Assembly (NCBI GenBank): GCA_024277835.1
Contig: JAJRUK010000025.1
Coordinates: forward strand, 1 to 10,778
Direction of reading: 5' to 3'
Origin: Planctomycetota bacterium
Lineage (GTDB): Bacteria > Planctomycetota > Phycisphaerae > UBA1845
DNA length: 10,778 bases
Below, piece by piece: positions 1-6,962 of this stretch (positions within the stretch are counted from its first letter, which is position 1; every line of letters begins with the position of its first letter). A model generated the notes under the pieces. That model was given only the letters and a program-made list of their open reading frames with translations. It did no database searches and was not told the origin of the DNA. Both the position numbers and the translations under genes were made by a program.

Positions 1-924
1 GGAGTTGACGAGCTTGAACGCCCGACTGCCGGAATCATATGCGGACGAACAGAAAATCGTATCCTTGCCGTCCCAATAGGGAGTGGCGAGGTTCGCGCCG
101 GAGGGATCGACTTTGTGGTGCCAGAGCAGGGCACCATTGTCCGGGTTGACGCCCATGATGTCCTCACGCATGAGGAAAACAAGCTGCGGCGATCCGGCGA
201 ACTCAATTAGGATCGGTGAAGCGTAGGTCGTCGGATAATCTTGACTCTTCCAGGCGATCTTGCCGGTCGACTGGTTGAACGCGATGAGGGACTGCCCGTT
301 GGCGGTGTCTTCCTTCGTCTCGTCGTCGCCGCGCTTGCGATCGACGCCGACGATGACCGTATCCTTATAAGCAATCGGGCTACAGCCAAACCCTCGCCCG
401 GGGACAGGCGCGTTGTATTCACCTGCGAGATCGTGTTTCCAGATGATCCTCCCAGTGTTCTTGTCGTAGCAGTGCATGACCGCGTTGGTGCCGATGGTAT
501 AAAGGTGGTCACCGGCGATGAGCGGGGTCGTGTGCGGACCTGCGCCGAACTGGTCCATCAATTGCGTCGTGGGGGATGCAAGCTTGTGCTCCCAGACGGT
601 TTCGCCGGTCTTCGCATCGAGCGCAACCGTAAACTCGTCTTGATCGACGCGGTACTGCGTAAAGAGAAGATCGCCATCGCTGAGAATGGCTGAGTACCCG
701 TCACCAAGCTCGCGTTTCCACTTTGTCTTTGGACCCTCCTTTGGCCAGGCGTCGGCGAGTGGTGGCGAGTCGACCATGAAGTTGCGATTCGGTCCGCCGA
801 ACTGTGGCCAGCCGCTCTGATCAACGGAACCCGTCGCGCATCCGGCGATGCAGGCGATCGAAATCGTTGCGAGGAAACCCGTCATCGTTCGCAACATCGT
901 TTTATCCACGGATTGGATCATCAT
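1..924 (-). CDS. PQQ-type beta-propeller lipoprotein (paralog 1 of tandem array), C-terminus cut by window edge
   Basis: The frame is open from the ATG at 924 to base 1, giving 308 residues without a stop, so the C-terminal part lies outside the window. Two ATG codons are adjacent (924 and 921); AAGGA lies 7 bases before the first, which I chose. The N-terminus is a lipoprotein signal: a hydrophobic stretch at about 16-28 ending in IAGC, with the lipidated cysteine at 29. The mature part begins with WPQFGGPN (39-46), then LGDGYS, and repeated strands of the form ALDAKTGETVWE typical of PQQ/BamB-like propeller blades. A charged insert (RKRGDDETKEDT) between two blades is absent from the neighbouring paralogs. 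No haem c motif CxxCH is visible, so it is probably not a quinoprotein dehydrogenase. The role is unknown; a membrane-anchored binding or scaffold protein is an inference. The 165-base spacer upstream is the longest in the array and could hold its own promoter. Confidence 0.9.
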   Translation of the reverse strand, partial: MMIQSVDKTMLRTMTGFLATISIACIAGCATGSVDQSGWPQFGGPNRNFMVDSPPLADAWPKEGPKTKWKRELGDGYSAILSDGDLLFTQYRVDQDEFTVALDAKTGETVWEHKLASPTTQLMDQFGAGPHTTPLIAGDHLYTIGTNAVMHCYDKNTGRIIWKHDLAGEYNAPVPGRGFGCSPIAYKDTVIVGVDRKRGDDETKEDTANGQSLIAFNQSTGKIAWKSQDYPTTYASPILIEFAGSPQLVFLMREDIMGVNPDNGALLWHHKVDPSGANLATPYWDGKDTIFCSSAYDSGSRAFKLVNS

Positions 925-1089
925 CGTTGTTTCCTTTTCATCGCTGCACGGCCTCTCTTGCTACTTCTACGCACCTCAGAGGTTGCGCAGAACGACTTTA
1001 TTTCCGGGTCGTGCCGTTTCTCACTCACGCATGGCGGCGCTGCGCTTGGCCATGGCACCCGATCTTTAGCTGGCACACGCTGGTTCGCT

Positions 1090-2394
1090 CTACGCGCCCT
1101 TCGAGGATTCGCCGCTGAGGTCGATGGCCATTATGACTTTCGTGTCGCGAATGTAGAGCGTCTTGCCGACGAGCGTCGGGATGGTCCATGCTGGTTTTTC
1201 GAGAAGTTTCTTTTCTGCGAGCACCTTCATCGTCTTGCCGTCTGTCTTGATCAGACCAAGCTTTCCGTTTTCATCGAGGATGATGAACTTTCCGTCGGCG
1301 TGAAGCATCATCGCCTTGGCGAACCCGCGTTCCTTGAAACCGATCTCTCCCGTTTTGACGTTGGCTGAAGTTAAGAAGGCCGAGGAGGAACCACCGGCGG
1401 AGCCATACACGCTGTTACCCACGCGAATCACGTTGCCCTGGCCGATCCCCATCTTCTTGTTGGCCCATACCTCTTTGACGTTGGTCTTGTTGCCCGATTT
1501 TGTTAGATGCAACGCACGACTTCCGCCCTCGCCGCCGGAGGTAACGTAGAGGAGGTTTCCCTCGCCCCAGACGGGCATGCTGATGTTTGTTTTCCACTGG
1601 TTCTCGTGCGGGTGCTTCCATTTTAGGTCGCCCGTCTTGGGATCGAACCCGATGACCTCAATGCCCGTTAGCAATACACCCTGGTCCTCGCCGTCGACGT
1701 TGATGATGACGGGCGAGGAGTAAATCGAGCCGGTGTCCTCACCGTCGCCGTAGTCGAGACTCTTCCACTTGACCTTTCCGGTTTTCAGGTCGAACGCGAC
1801 GATGGCTGTCCCTTTGCCGCCGGCTGCGACGATGAGCGTGTTCTTGTAGATGGTCGGACTTGCGGCAAAACCGAAGCCGGGGACTTTCGCGCCGGACTTT
1901 TTGATGAGGTCGTGTGACCAGCGCAGGCTACCATCATTCTTTTTTCGGCAAACCACGCGACCCGCGACGCCGAGGGTGTAGATGCGACCGCCATGGATAA
2001 TCGGCGTGGCGTTTGGCCCCTCGCCGTATCGGGTGGTCATGTCTTTGGGAATATTCGCGGTGTACTTCTTCTTCCAAACCGTTTTTCCGGTTGCGGCGTT
2101 GATCGCGATCGTGAACTCGTTTTTTCCGTCGCGGTACATCGTGTAGAGCACGCCCGAGTCAGCCACTATCCCGGAATACCCTGCGCCCAGCTCGCGAGAC
2201 CAGAGCTGCTTCGGACCGTCGGCGGGCCAACTGTTGGTTAGACCGGACGTTTCTACGCGGAAGTCGTGATTCGGACCGCCCCACCCGGGCCACTGCGCTG
2301 TTGCAGACTGCTGGGAAACAACCGATCCCACAAACGCCGCCGTGAGCCAAAGTGTTTGCCGCGATAAACGATGGACGAAATTGATCTGAGTCAT
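1090..2394 (-). CDS. Exported PQQ-type beta-propeller protein (paralog 2)
   Basis: This is a complete gene of 434 residues. The ATG start is preceded by AGGAG with a 9-base spacer. A Sec signal peptide covers residues 1-33 (hydrophobic core about 14-28), with a likely signal peptidase I cut after ATA, giving a mature protein starting QWPGWGGPN. The remainder is a series of PQQ-like blades (for example AINAATGKTVWKKK, AFDLKTGKVKWKS, GFDPKTGDLKWKH) and should form a seven- or eight-bladed propeller in the periplasm or cell-surface space. Near the C-terminus is the segment RGFAKAM...DGKFIILDENGKLGL, shared with paralogs 3 and 4, and the chain closes with AWTIPTLVG...YIRD...IMAIDLS. No catalytic or haem-binding motif is seen. 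The name 'PQQ-like' describes the fold; cofactor binding is not implied. The 68-base gap to paralog 3 suggests co-transcription. Confidence 0.92.
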   Translation of the reverse strand: MTQINFVHRLSRQTLWLTAAFVGSVVSQQSATAQWPGWGGPNHDFRVETSGLTNSWPADGPKQLWSRELGAGYSGIVADSGVLYTMYRDGKNEFTIAINAATGKTVWKKKYTANIPKDMTTRYGEGPNATPIIHGGRIYTLGVAGRVVCRKKNDGSLRWSHDLIKKSGAKVPGFGFAASPTIYKNTLIVAAGGKGTAIVAFDLKTGKVKWKSLDYGDGEDTGSIYSSPVIINVDGEDQGVLLTGIEVIGFDPKTGDLKWKHPHENQWKTNISMPVWGEGNLLYVTSGGEGGSRALHLTKSGNKTNVKEVWANKKMGIGQGNVIRVGNSVYGSAGGSSSAFLTSANVKTGEIGFKERGFAKAMMLHADGKFIILDENGKLGLIKTDGKTMKVLAEKKLLEKPAWTIPTLVGKTLYIRDTKVIMAIDLSGESSKGA

Positions 2395-2462
2395 AGTTGT
2401 TCTCTCCTCTATTACGCTTTCGCGCCGGCCTACCAGAATCGGCTCACCTCTCCATGCGCCGT

Positions 2463-3719
2463 CTAGCTCAAGTCGAATGCCATGATCTTATTCTTGTCTC
2501 TGATGTACATCGTTTTGCCGACGATCGTGGGGACCGTCCAGGCGACGTCGTCGAGCAACTTCACCTTTGAGTGTACGGTAAGGTCGTCGGGGGTGGCTGT
2601 TGCGATCGCGAGCTGGCCATCTTCATCGAGAATGATGAGCTTGCCATCGGCCTGAACAACAGTTGCCTTGGCGAACCCGCGTTTGCGCCATGCGATCTTT
2701 CCGGTCTTCATGTTGATCGCCGACATGAAACAGGGCGATCCGGACCCGGTTGATCCGTAGACATAGTCGCCCTCGTGGACCGACGTTACATGGTAGAGCT
2801 GGATTTTGCGCGACGACCAGACCTCCTCGGTCTTGAATTCGTCGCGACCCGGGGTCAGCTTGACCCCCTTTGATCCGACGCCGCTGGATGAGAAAAACAG
2901 GATGTTCTCTTTGTCATCGAAAACGGGCATCGATACGTTTTGCTTCCACCTGTTCTTGCAGGGGGCATCCCACATCACCTTTCCGGTGGCGGGGTCGAAT
3001 CCGACGATCTGCTCTGCCATGAAAGCGATCATGTGATCTTTGCCATCGATCTTGAAGAGTCGCGGTGTGGAGTAGCTGTTTTGAAAGCCCTTGTTCTTCC
3101 AGACGACTTTGCCGGTTGTCTGGTTGAATGCGACCATACTTGCGTTTTCACCGCCAACGAGGGCAACCACGGTATCCTTGTAGGCAATCGGACTGGACGA
3201 GTAGCCATGGTTCAGCACGTTTCCGCCGAACTCGCCCCAGAGGTCGTGCTTCCAGCGAACCTTGCCGGAGCTCTTGTCGAGGCAATGCATGACGCCGGCG
3301 ACGCCGATCGAAAAGACCTTGTCGCCGACGATCAGGGGCGTACCGCGCGGACCGTCTCCGAAGTTATGCTCGTGGCCTTCTTTTGGCTGAGAGTCGTAGC
3401 GATGTTCCCAAATCGTTCCGCCCGTCTTCGCATCGAGTGCGACGACAATTTCCTTGCCATCCGCGCGAAACATCGTGTAGAGTTTTCCGTCATCGACCAG
3501 AATCGCTGAGTAGCCATCACCGAGGTCGCGTTGCCACACTTGTTTCGGACCAGTTTCGGGCCAATTTGTGCTGATCCCCGTAGCGTTTGATTTGAACGCT
3601 TGGTTGGGTCCGCCCCACTGCGTCCATTGAGCATTGGCGGGCGTACTGACGATCGCGAATGCGGCGATCGCAAGAAGGTACGTCCCGATGGTCGAATTCT
3701 GAATGCCTCGATTTGCCAC
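2463..3719 (-). CDS. Exported PQQ-type beta-propeller protein (paralog 3)
   Basis: I place the start at a GTG (3719), giving 418 residues, because AAGGAG lies 6 bases before it and the product then begins with a normal signal peptide: basic start, hydrophobic core about 12-25, cleavage after ANA at 30. The frame stays open to a TTG at 3755, which would add 12 charged residues ahead of the signal peptide and has no ribosome binding site. The mature protein starts QWTQWGGPN and carries the conserved LGDGYSAI, ALDAKTGGTIWEH, AFNQTTGKVVWKN and GFDPATGKVMWD blades, then RGFAKA...LIILDEDGQLAI and the closing AWTVPTIVGK...IMAFDLS. By eye it is close to paralogs 2 and 4 along its whole length. It lies 62 bases downstream of paralog 4. 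The function is unknown; it is predicted to be a soluble exported propeller with no CxxCH or other enzyme signature. Confidence 0.92.
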   Translation of the reverse strand: MANRGIQNSTIGTYLLAIAAFAIVSTPANAQWTQWGGPNQAFKSNATGISTNWPETGPKQVWQRDLGDGYSAILVDDGKLYTMFRADGKEIVVALDAKTGGTIWEHRYDSQPKEGHEHNFGDGPRGTPLIVGDKVFSIGVAGVMHCLDKSSGKVRWKHDLWGEFGGNVLNHGYSSSPIAYKDTVVALVGGENASMVAFNQTTGKVVWKNKGFQNSYSTPRLFKIDGKDHMIAFMAEQIVGFDPATGKVMWDAPCKNRWKQNVSMPVFDDKENILFFSSSGVGSKGVKLTPGRDEFKTEEVWSSRKIQLYHVTSVHEGDYVYGSTGSGSPCFMSAINMKTGKIAWRKRGFAKATVVQADGKLIILDEDGQLAIATATPDDLTVHSKVKLLDDVAWTVPTIVGKTMYIRDKNKIMAFDLS

Positions 3720-3725
3720 GTCTCT

Positions 3726-3731
3726 CTCCTT
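3726..3731 (-). promoter_or_regulatory. Shine-Dalgarno AAGGAG deciding the GTG start of paralog 3
   Basis: On the minus strand AAGGAG is followed by six bases and then GTG at 3719. It lies inside the longer open frame that begins at TTG 3755 and so argues that translation begins at the GTG. Confidence 0.7.
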
Positions 3732-3781
3732 ACAGTCTTCAGTGTGCTCAGGCAACGCGCCGACTGATGGCGACGTTGGCG

Positions 3782-5113
3782 TTATGAGTGTTCTTTCTTG
3801 TTTGTCTTGCGCCCTCCGCGCCGCTCTGGCGGCGGCGGCGGCGGTCCGACATCGAGCGCGATGATCTTCTTTCGATCCCTTAGATACAGGCGATTACCAA
3901 CAAGGGTCGGCGCAGTCCATGCGGTTTTTTCAAGGATCTGCGCCTGGGCTGTCGGGCTAAACCCGTCGGGACTTGCACTTGCAATCGCCAGCTTGCCGTC
4001 CTCGTCTAGCAGAATCAGTTTTCCGTCGCCGTAGATAATGTTGGCCTTGGCAAATCCGCGCTGACGAAAGGCGATCTTGCCCGTTTGCAAGTTGATCGCC
4101 GAGACGAACGCCGGACCGAAGCTTCCGCTCGATGCGTAGACGTACCCGTCGACCAACACCGTCGCTCCGTGATGCACCTGGATTTTCTTGTTGGACCACA
4201 ACTCTTCAACGCCGGTATCACCCGCAGCGTTTCTCTTTAGACGTAGCCCGACGCTTCCTTTGCCATAGGCAGAAGAAACAAAAAGTGTGCGCGACCTGGA
4301 ATCCCAGACCGGCATCGCACAGTTGGTTTTCTGCTCGTTTTGAAAGGGATATTCCCAGTAAGGCTGACCGCTGAGCGGATTCAGCCCGACCACCGAGGTT
4401 GGCTCTACAACAACGAGCTGATCCTGTCCGGCGACGTTGATGATGATCGGCGAAGCGTAGATCGGGGCGTAGTTCTGCCTTGCCCAGAGAAGTGTCCCCG
4501 TCCTGTAATGGTAGCAGAGGATCCCCGACGCGACCTCACCACCTTCGCTTCCCAAGAGAATCAAGATGCGGTCTTTGTACATAATGGGACTGGCGGAATA
4601 GGCGAACCCCGCCGGTCTTGCACCGAGTCGGTCCGCGGCCTGCTCCGACCACAAGAACTTTCCGTCGGATTTTCTCAAGCAATGAACGTGACCATACGCG
4701 CCGAGCGTGAAGACGCGCGTTCGATCGACCAGCGGCGTCGCATTGGGACCATTCCCGAACTGGTCAACCACGCCTTCCGGTATGGGCGACGCATACTTGA
4801 ACTCCCAGATCGTTTCGCCGGTCTCCGCGTCGAGGGCGACGACAAACTCATCGCCTCCCTTGCGATACATGGTGAACAATCGCCCCTTTTCGACGGCGAT
4901 CCCCGAGTAACCGTCACCAAGATCGCGGCTCCAGAGTTGCGTTGGTTTGCCGCCAGGCCATTGCGCGCTGACGCTTGCACGTTGAGTGATGAAGTCGCGA
5001 TTCTTGCCGCCGAACTGCGGCGATTGTGCTGAGGCGGTTGTCGTCAGGCACGCGAGGACGAAGACGATACTTCGTTGGCGAAGCCTTGCGAAATTAGAAA
5101 CTCGATCGATCAT
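3782..5113 (-). CDS. Exported PQQ-type beta-propeller with proline-rich basic C-terminal tail (paralog 4)
   Basis: With the ATG at 5113 the product has 443 residues. The frame is open upstream to a TTG at 5170 that overlaps the stop of the preceding gene (ATTGA). That would add 19 mostly basic residues before the signal peptide, so I prefer the ATG, although its Shine-Dalgarno is poor. The signal peptide spans 1-29 with cleavage after ASA. The mature start is QSPQFGGKNRDF, where the usual GGPN is GGKN. Blades follow (ALDAETGETIWE, CYHYRTGTLLWA, GLNPLSGQPYWE), then RGFAKANIIYGDGKLILLDEDGKLAIA and AWTAPTLVG...IIALDVG. Unlike the neighbours, the protein continues into six consecutive prolines and a basic tail (ERRGGRKTNKKEHS), which may act as a stalk or anchor. 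That use is inferred. It lies 53 bases downstream of the BamB-like gene, probably in the same transcript. Confidence 0.9.
   Translation of the reverse strand: MIDRVSNFARLRQRSIVFVLACLTTTASAQSPQFGGKNRDFITQRASVSAQWPGGKPTQLWSRDLGDGYSGIAVEKGRLFTMYRKGGDEFVVALDAETGETIWEFKYASPIPEGVVDQFGNGPNATPLVDRTRVFTLGAYGHVHCLRKSDGKFLWSEQAADRLGARPAGFAYSASPIMYKDRILILLGSEGGEVASGILCYHYRTGTLLWARQNYAPIYASPIIINVAGQDQLVVVEPTSVVGLNPLSGQPYWEYPFQNEQKTNCAMPVWDSRSRTLFVSSAYGKGSVGLRLKRNAAGDTGVEELWSNKKIQVHHGATVLVDGYVYASSGSFGPAFVSAINLQTGKIAFRQRGFAKANIIYGDGKLILLDEDGKLAIASASPDGFSPTAQAQILEKTAWTAPTLVGNRLYLRDRKKIIALDVGPPPPPPERRGGRKTNKKEHS
3828..3845. repeat. Short GGC trinucleotide tract encoding the polyproline stretch
   Basis: On the plus strand the tract reads as five GGC units followed by GGT. 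Read on the minus strand in the gene frame it supplies the run of CCG codons for the six prolines near the end of paralog 4. In-frame slippage here would lengthen or shorten the proline tail without breaking the gene. Confidence 0.6.
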
Positions 5114-5166
5114 AAAATGAGTCCGTTTGTAAGTCTGCCGGGTTTTTCGTTCACGCGTTTGCGACT

Positions 5167-6324
5167 TCAATCGTTGCGGCGCTTTTCACCAAAGCAGTAG
5201 AGCACGCCGTCCTCATTTCCGATGACGAGGCGGCCAGCCCCCACGGCTGGGGAGGCGCTAAAGGGTGCGCCGGATTCGAATCGCCACAGTTCGCGGCCCG
5301 TTTTCTTATCCAAAGCATACAGGTTTCCGTCGCCCGAACCGAACAGTACACGATTTCCGACAAGCACGGGAGACCCGTCGATCCGACCCTTCGTTACAAA
5401 GGTCCAGATCAGCTTGCCATCCTTCGGATTCAGCATACGCAAGCGTTTGTCGCGACCGCCAACGACCACGCCATCTTTCGAGACGGCTGCCGAAGACATG
5501 AAAGGGAAATCCCGGTCGGGATCGGCGAACGTCCATGCGATCGAACCACGCTCCCAGTCGATTGCAAGCACTTTGTGGCCATAGGTTCCAACGAAGACGC
5601 GCGAACCGACGACCGCGGCCGATGCCCCCGAGACCGAACCGAGAGACACCTTTCGCTGGCTCTTTCCGGTGTCCATATCGAGGACGTGAAGGTCTTCGTC
5701 GCACCCTGCAACAAGTGCGTAACGTCCGGCGAGACCGGGTGTTCCATGTACCCGCCCGCCGGTTTCGAACTTCCAGGCGAGCGAACCGTCCGCCATCTTC
5801 AGGCAATAGATCGAGCCATCGTACGACCCGAAAACGATCCGGTCTTTGTAGATGTTTGCGGAAGAGATGATTTCGCCGTCGGTCTGGAACGTCCACTTCT
5901 TCTTGCCGGTGGATGCATCAACCGCGTGCATGACGCCCAGGGAATCGCCGACGAAAATCATTCCGCCATGAACGGTCGGCGACGATCGAATCATCTCGCC
6001 TTCGTCAACGGCGTACTGCCAGCGCTTCTTGCCGGTCGCAAGATCGAGGGCGTAGAGCTTGCCGTCGTCTGCACCGACGTAAACAGCGCCGTCTACAATC
6101 GCAGCCGTGGAGGTGATCGGTTCTTCAATCTCGAATTTCCAGAGAACGCCAAGTTTGTCAGGCAAGGGGGAAGTCGCGACACCCGTAAGGGTTGTGTTTC
6201 CTCGGAAGCTTCGCCAATCGCCGTCGGCGGCCCGAGTATGTTGCGCGATCGCAAGGAAGAGGCAAAGCATGAGCGCAGTCGCTGTGCGGGACTGACTCGA
6301 AACAGGATTATGGATCGCACACAC
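5167..6324 (-). CDS. BamB-like exported PQQ-repeat beta-propeller
   Basis: The product has 385 residues from a GTG start with AGGAGG ten bases upstream. A signal peptide covers about 1-32 (core ALMLCLFLAIA, cleavage near TRA). The mature protein starts DGDWRSFRGN, followed by PLPDKLGVLWKFE. Eight regular PQQ-type repeats can be picked out about 41 residues apart: GKLYALDLATGKKRW (88), GVMHAVDASTGKKKW (129), GSIYCLKMADGSLAW (170), DLHVLDMDTG (211), HKVLAIDWERGSIAW (250), KRLRMLNPKDGKLIW (293), GNLYALDKKTGRELW (334) and GVLYCF (373). It is thus a textbook propeller of the BamB-like group and differs clearly from the four paralogs downstream. BamB itself is an outer-membrane assembly lipoprotein, but this protein has no lipobox and the assignment is to the fold, not to the Bam complex. 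It follows the small membrane protein gene by 14 bases. Confidence 0.92.
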   Translation of the reverse strand: MCAIHNPVSSQSRTATALMLCLFLAIAQHTRAADGDWRSFRGNTTLTGVATSPLPDKLGVLWKFEIEEPITSTAAIVDGAVYVGADDGKLYALDLATGKKRWQYAVDEGEMIRSSPTVHGGMIFVGDSLGVMHAVDASTGKKKWTFQTDGEIISSANIYKDRIVFGSYDGSIYCLKMADGSLAWKFETGGRVHGTPGLAGRYALVAGCDEDLHVLDMDTGKSQRKVSLGSVSGASAAVVGSRVFVGTYGHKVLAIDWERGSIAWTFADPDRDFPFMSSAAVSKDGVVVGGRDKRLRMLNPKDGKLIWTFVTKGRIDGSPVLVGNRVLFGSGDGNLYALDKKTGRELWRFESGAPFSASPAVGAGRLVIGNEDGVLYCFGEKRRND

Positions 6325-6334
6325 GGCGCTGGCG

Positions 6335-6340
6335 CCTCCT
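6335..6340 (-). promoter_or_regulatory. Strong Shine-Dalgarno AGGAGG overlapping the upstream stop codon
   Basis: The minus strand reads AAG TAG GAGGCG at the end of the membrane protein gene, so the AGGAGG that serves the GTG start at 6324 shares two bases with the TAG stop. This arrangement suggests translational coupling and supports the GTG start. Confidence 0.6.
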
Positions 6341-6806
6341 ACTTCGGTTTGAAACGAAGGGCCATTGATGCGCCACCGGCGGCGAGGGCGATCCCGACGT
6401 AAAACCAGATCACTGGCGGACTTGACGGTTTCTTCATCATCATAGAAACGAATGTATTCACGACCGGCGCACCGGCGAACACAACGGGCGCGACGATCAG
6501 CGGACTTCCGCCGAATTTCATGGCGAAGACAATCCCGAGTGCGCCGATCGCGCCAAGAATGCCCGCGAACGTAGAAATCGAGACAGCCCGAACGGGAAAC
6601 TCAAGCGGCTCATCCTTGGTGATCAGTAGATACGCGATGACCGCGCTGGCAAGCATAAAGTAGGCGACGCCAACGAAGAAGAATGCCCGAAGCGCGCCGG
6701 CACCGGGCTTATCGCCGAAAGCGCTTTGGCCCGCGTGAATGGTTGGAACATACGCGCCCCAGCAGAGAATCGTCAGTACGACAAAGTATAGCCACGTCAT
6801 TTTCAT
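6339..6806 (-). CDS. Small integral membrane protein, five predicted helices, weakly DMT/EamA-like
   Basis: The product has 155 residues from ATG 6806, which has GGAG six bases upstream. A GTG directly before it (6809) and an ATG two codons later (6800) are alternatives. Five hydrophobic segments are visible at about 5-22, 40-64, 74-98, 102-123 and 131-150, with short polar loops. The first contains CWGAYVPTIHAGQ, which recalls the WG-x-x-x-P start of EamA/DMT transporters, and the last ends in a basic tail (RFKPK). At about half the size of a ten-helix DMT carrier it could be a half-transporter working as a dimer, or a membrane protein with only superficial similarity. I do not recognise a substrate or a specific family. 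It heads the left-hand block and is linked to the BamB-like gene by 14 bases, suggesting the two are made together. Confidence 0.85.
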   Translation of the reverse strand: MKMTWLYFVVLTILCWGAYVPTIHAGQSAFGDKPGAGALRAFFFVGVAYFMLASAVIAYLLITKDEPLEFPVRAVSISTFAGILGAIGALGIVFAMKFGGSPLIVAPVVFAGAPVVNTFVSMMMKKPSSPPVIWFYVGIALAAGGASMALRFKPK

Positions 6807-6866
6807 CACCTACTCCCAATTTGACGGACAGGCCCTGCGAAAAAGCAAGACAACCGCCGGTTACAC

Positions 6867-6881
6867 CTATTGCTGCAATAG
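6867..6881. promoter_or_regulatory. Perfect 15-base palindrome, possible operator
   Basis: The sequence is CTATTGC-T-GCAATAG, two exact 7-base half-sites around one central base. It lies 60 bases upstream of the start of the small membrane protein, in the gap between the presumed end of the upstream transcript and the next gene. The position fits a repressor or activator site for the left-hand block. No matching regulator gene is present, and no convincing -35/-10 pair was found beside it. Confidence 0.3.
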
Positions 6882-6909
6882 CGAGGACCGACTTGGAGCG
6901 ATTCTCTTT

Positions 6910-6930
6910 GCACCGGTTACAAACCGGTGC
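6910..6930 (-). terminator. GC-rich hairpin (9-bp perfect stem) downstream of the GYD gene
   Basis: The arms GCACCGGTT and AACCGGTGC pair perfectly around a three-base loop. On the minus strand this lies 32 bases beyond the GYD stop codon. No run of T follows it (AAAGAG), so it is not a classic intrinsic terminator. It could be a transcript-stabilising hairpin, a second part of a composite terminator, or one copy of a dispersed REP-like palindrome. Confidence 0.45.
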
Positions 6931-6936
6931 CACACA

Positions 6937-6953
6937 GAAAAACTTCGTTTTTC
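6937..6953 (-). terminator. A/U-rich hairpin directly after the GYD stop codon
   Basis: GAAAAAC and GTTTTTC pair around a three-base loop. In RNA made from the minus strand the stem can be extended by four G-U pairs (UGUG on both sides), to 11 pairs; this extension is not available to plus-strand RNA. It begins nine bases after the stop codon of the GYD gene. Together with the GC-rich hairpin beyond it, this is the most likely end of the right-hand transcript. Confidence 0.4.
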
Positions 6954-6962
6954 CACAGGCTG

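Noticed and set aside
969..987. Small inverted repeat (ACCTC-A-GAGGT) in the 165-base leader of paralog 1.
   Set aside because: The stem is only five perfect pairs with a bulge further out, and it shows no relation to a terminator, riboswitch or operator pattern that I could defend.
1030..1054. CATGGC...GCCATG inverted repeat downstream of paralog 2 as a terminator.
   Set aside because: The stem is six pairs around a 13-base loop, with no T-run following on the minus strand.
5114..5170. TTG at 5170 as the start of paralog 4, overlapping the previous stop.
   Set aside because: It would put 19 mainly basic residues before an otherwise normal signal peptide and has no Shine-Dalgarno. It is kept as a minor possibility because the stop/start overlap could allow coupling.
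1..6324. True quinoprotein (PQQ-dependent) dehydrogenases.
   Set aside because: The proteins are about 385-445 residues, shorter than the roughly 600-residue dehydrogenases. They have no CxxCH haem motif and no vicinal-cysteine or catalytic Asp segment that I can identify; only the blade repeats are shared.
4340..6402. Long open frames on the plus strand opposite the propeller genes (for example 4340-5032 and 5575-6402).
   Set aside because: They lie antisense to genes with clear protein families, have no recognisable domains, are Arg/Val-rich in the way expected of a shadow frame, and lack ribosome binding sites.
6709..6933. A 74-codon minus-strand frame starting inside the GC-rich hairpin, with a short hydrophobic stretch.
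   Set aside because: Its second half is out of frame with, and buried in, the membrane protein gene; there is no ribosome binding site and the start lies in a hairpin. It is probably chance.
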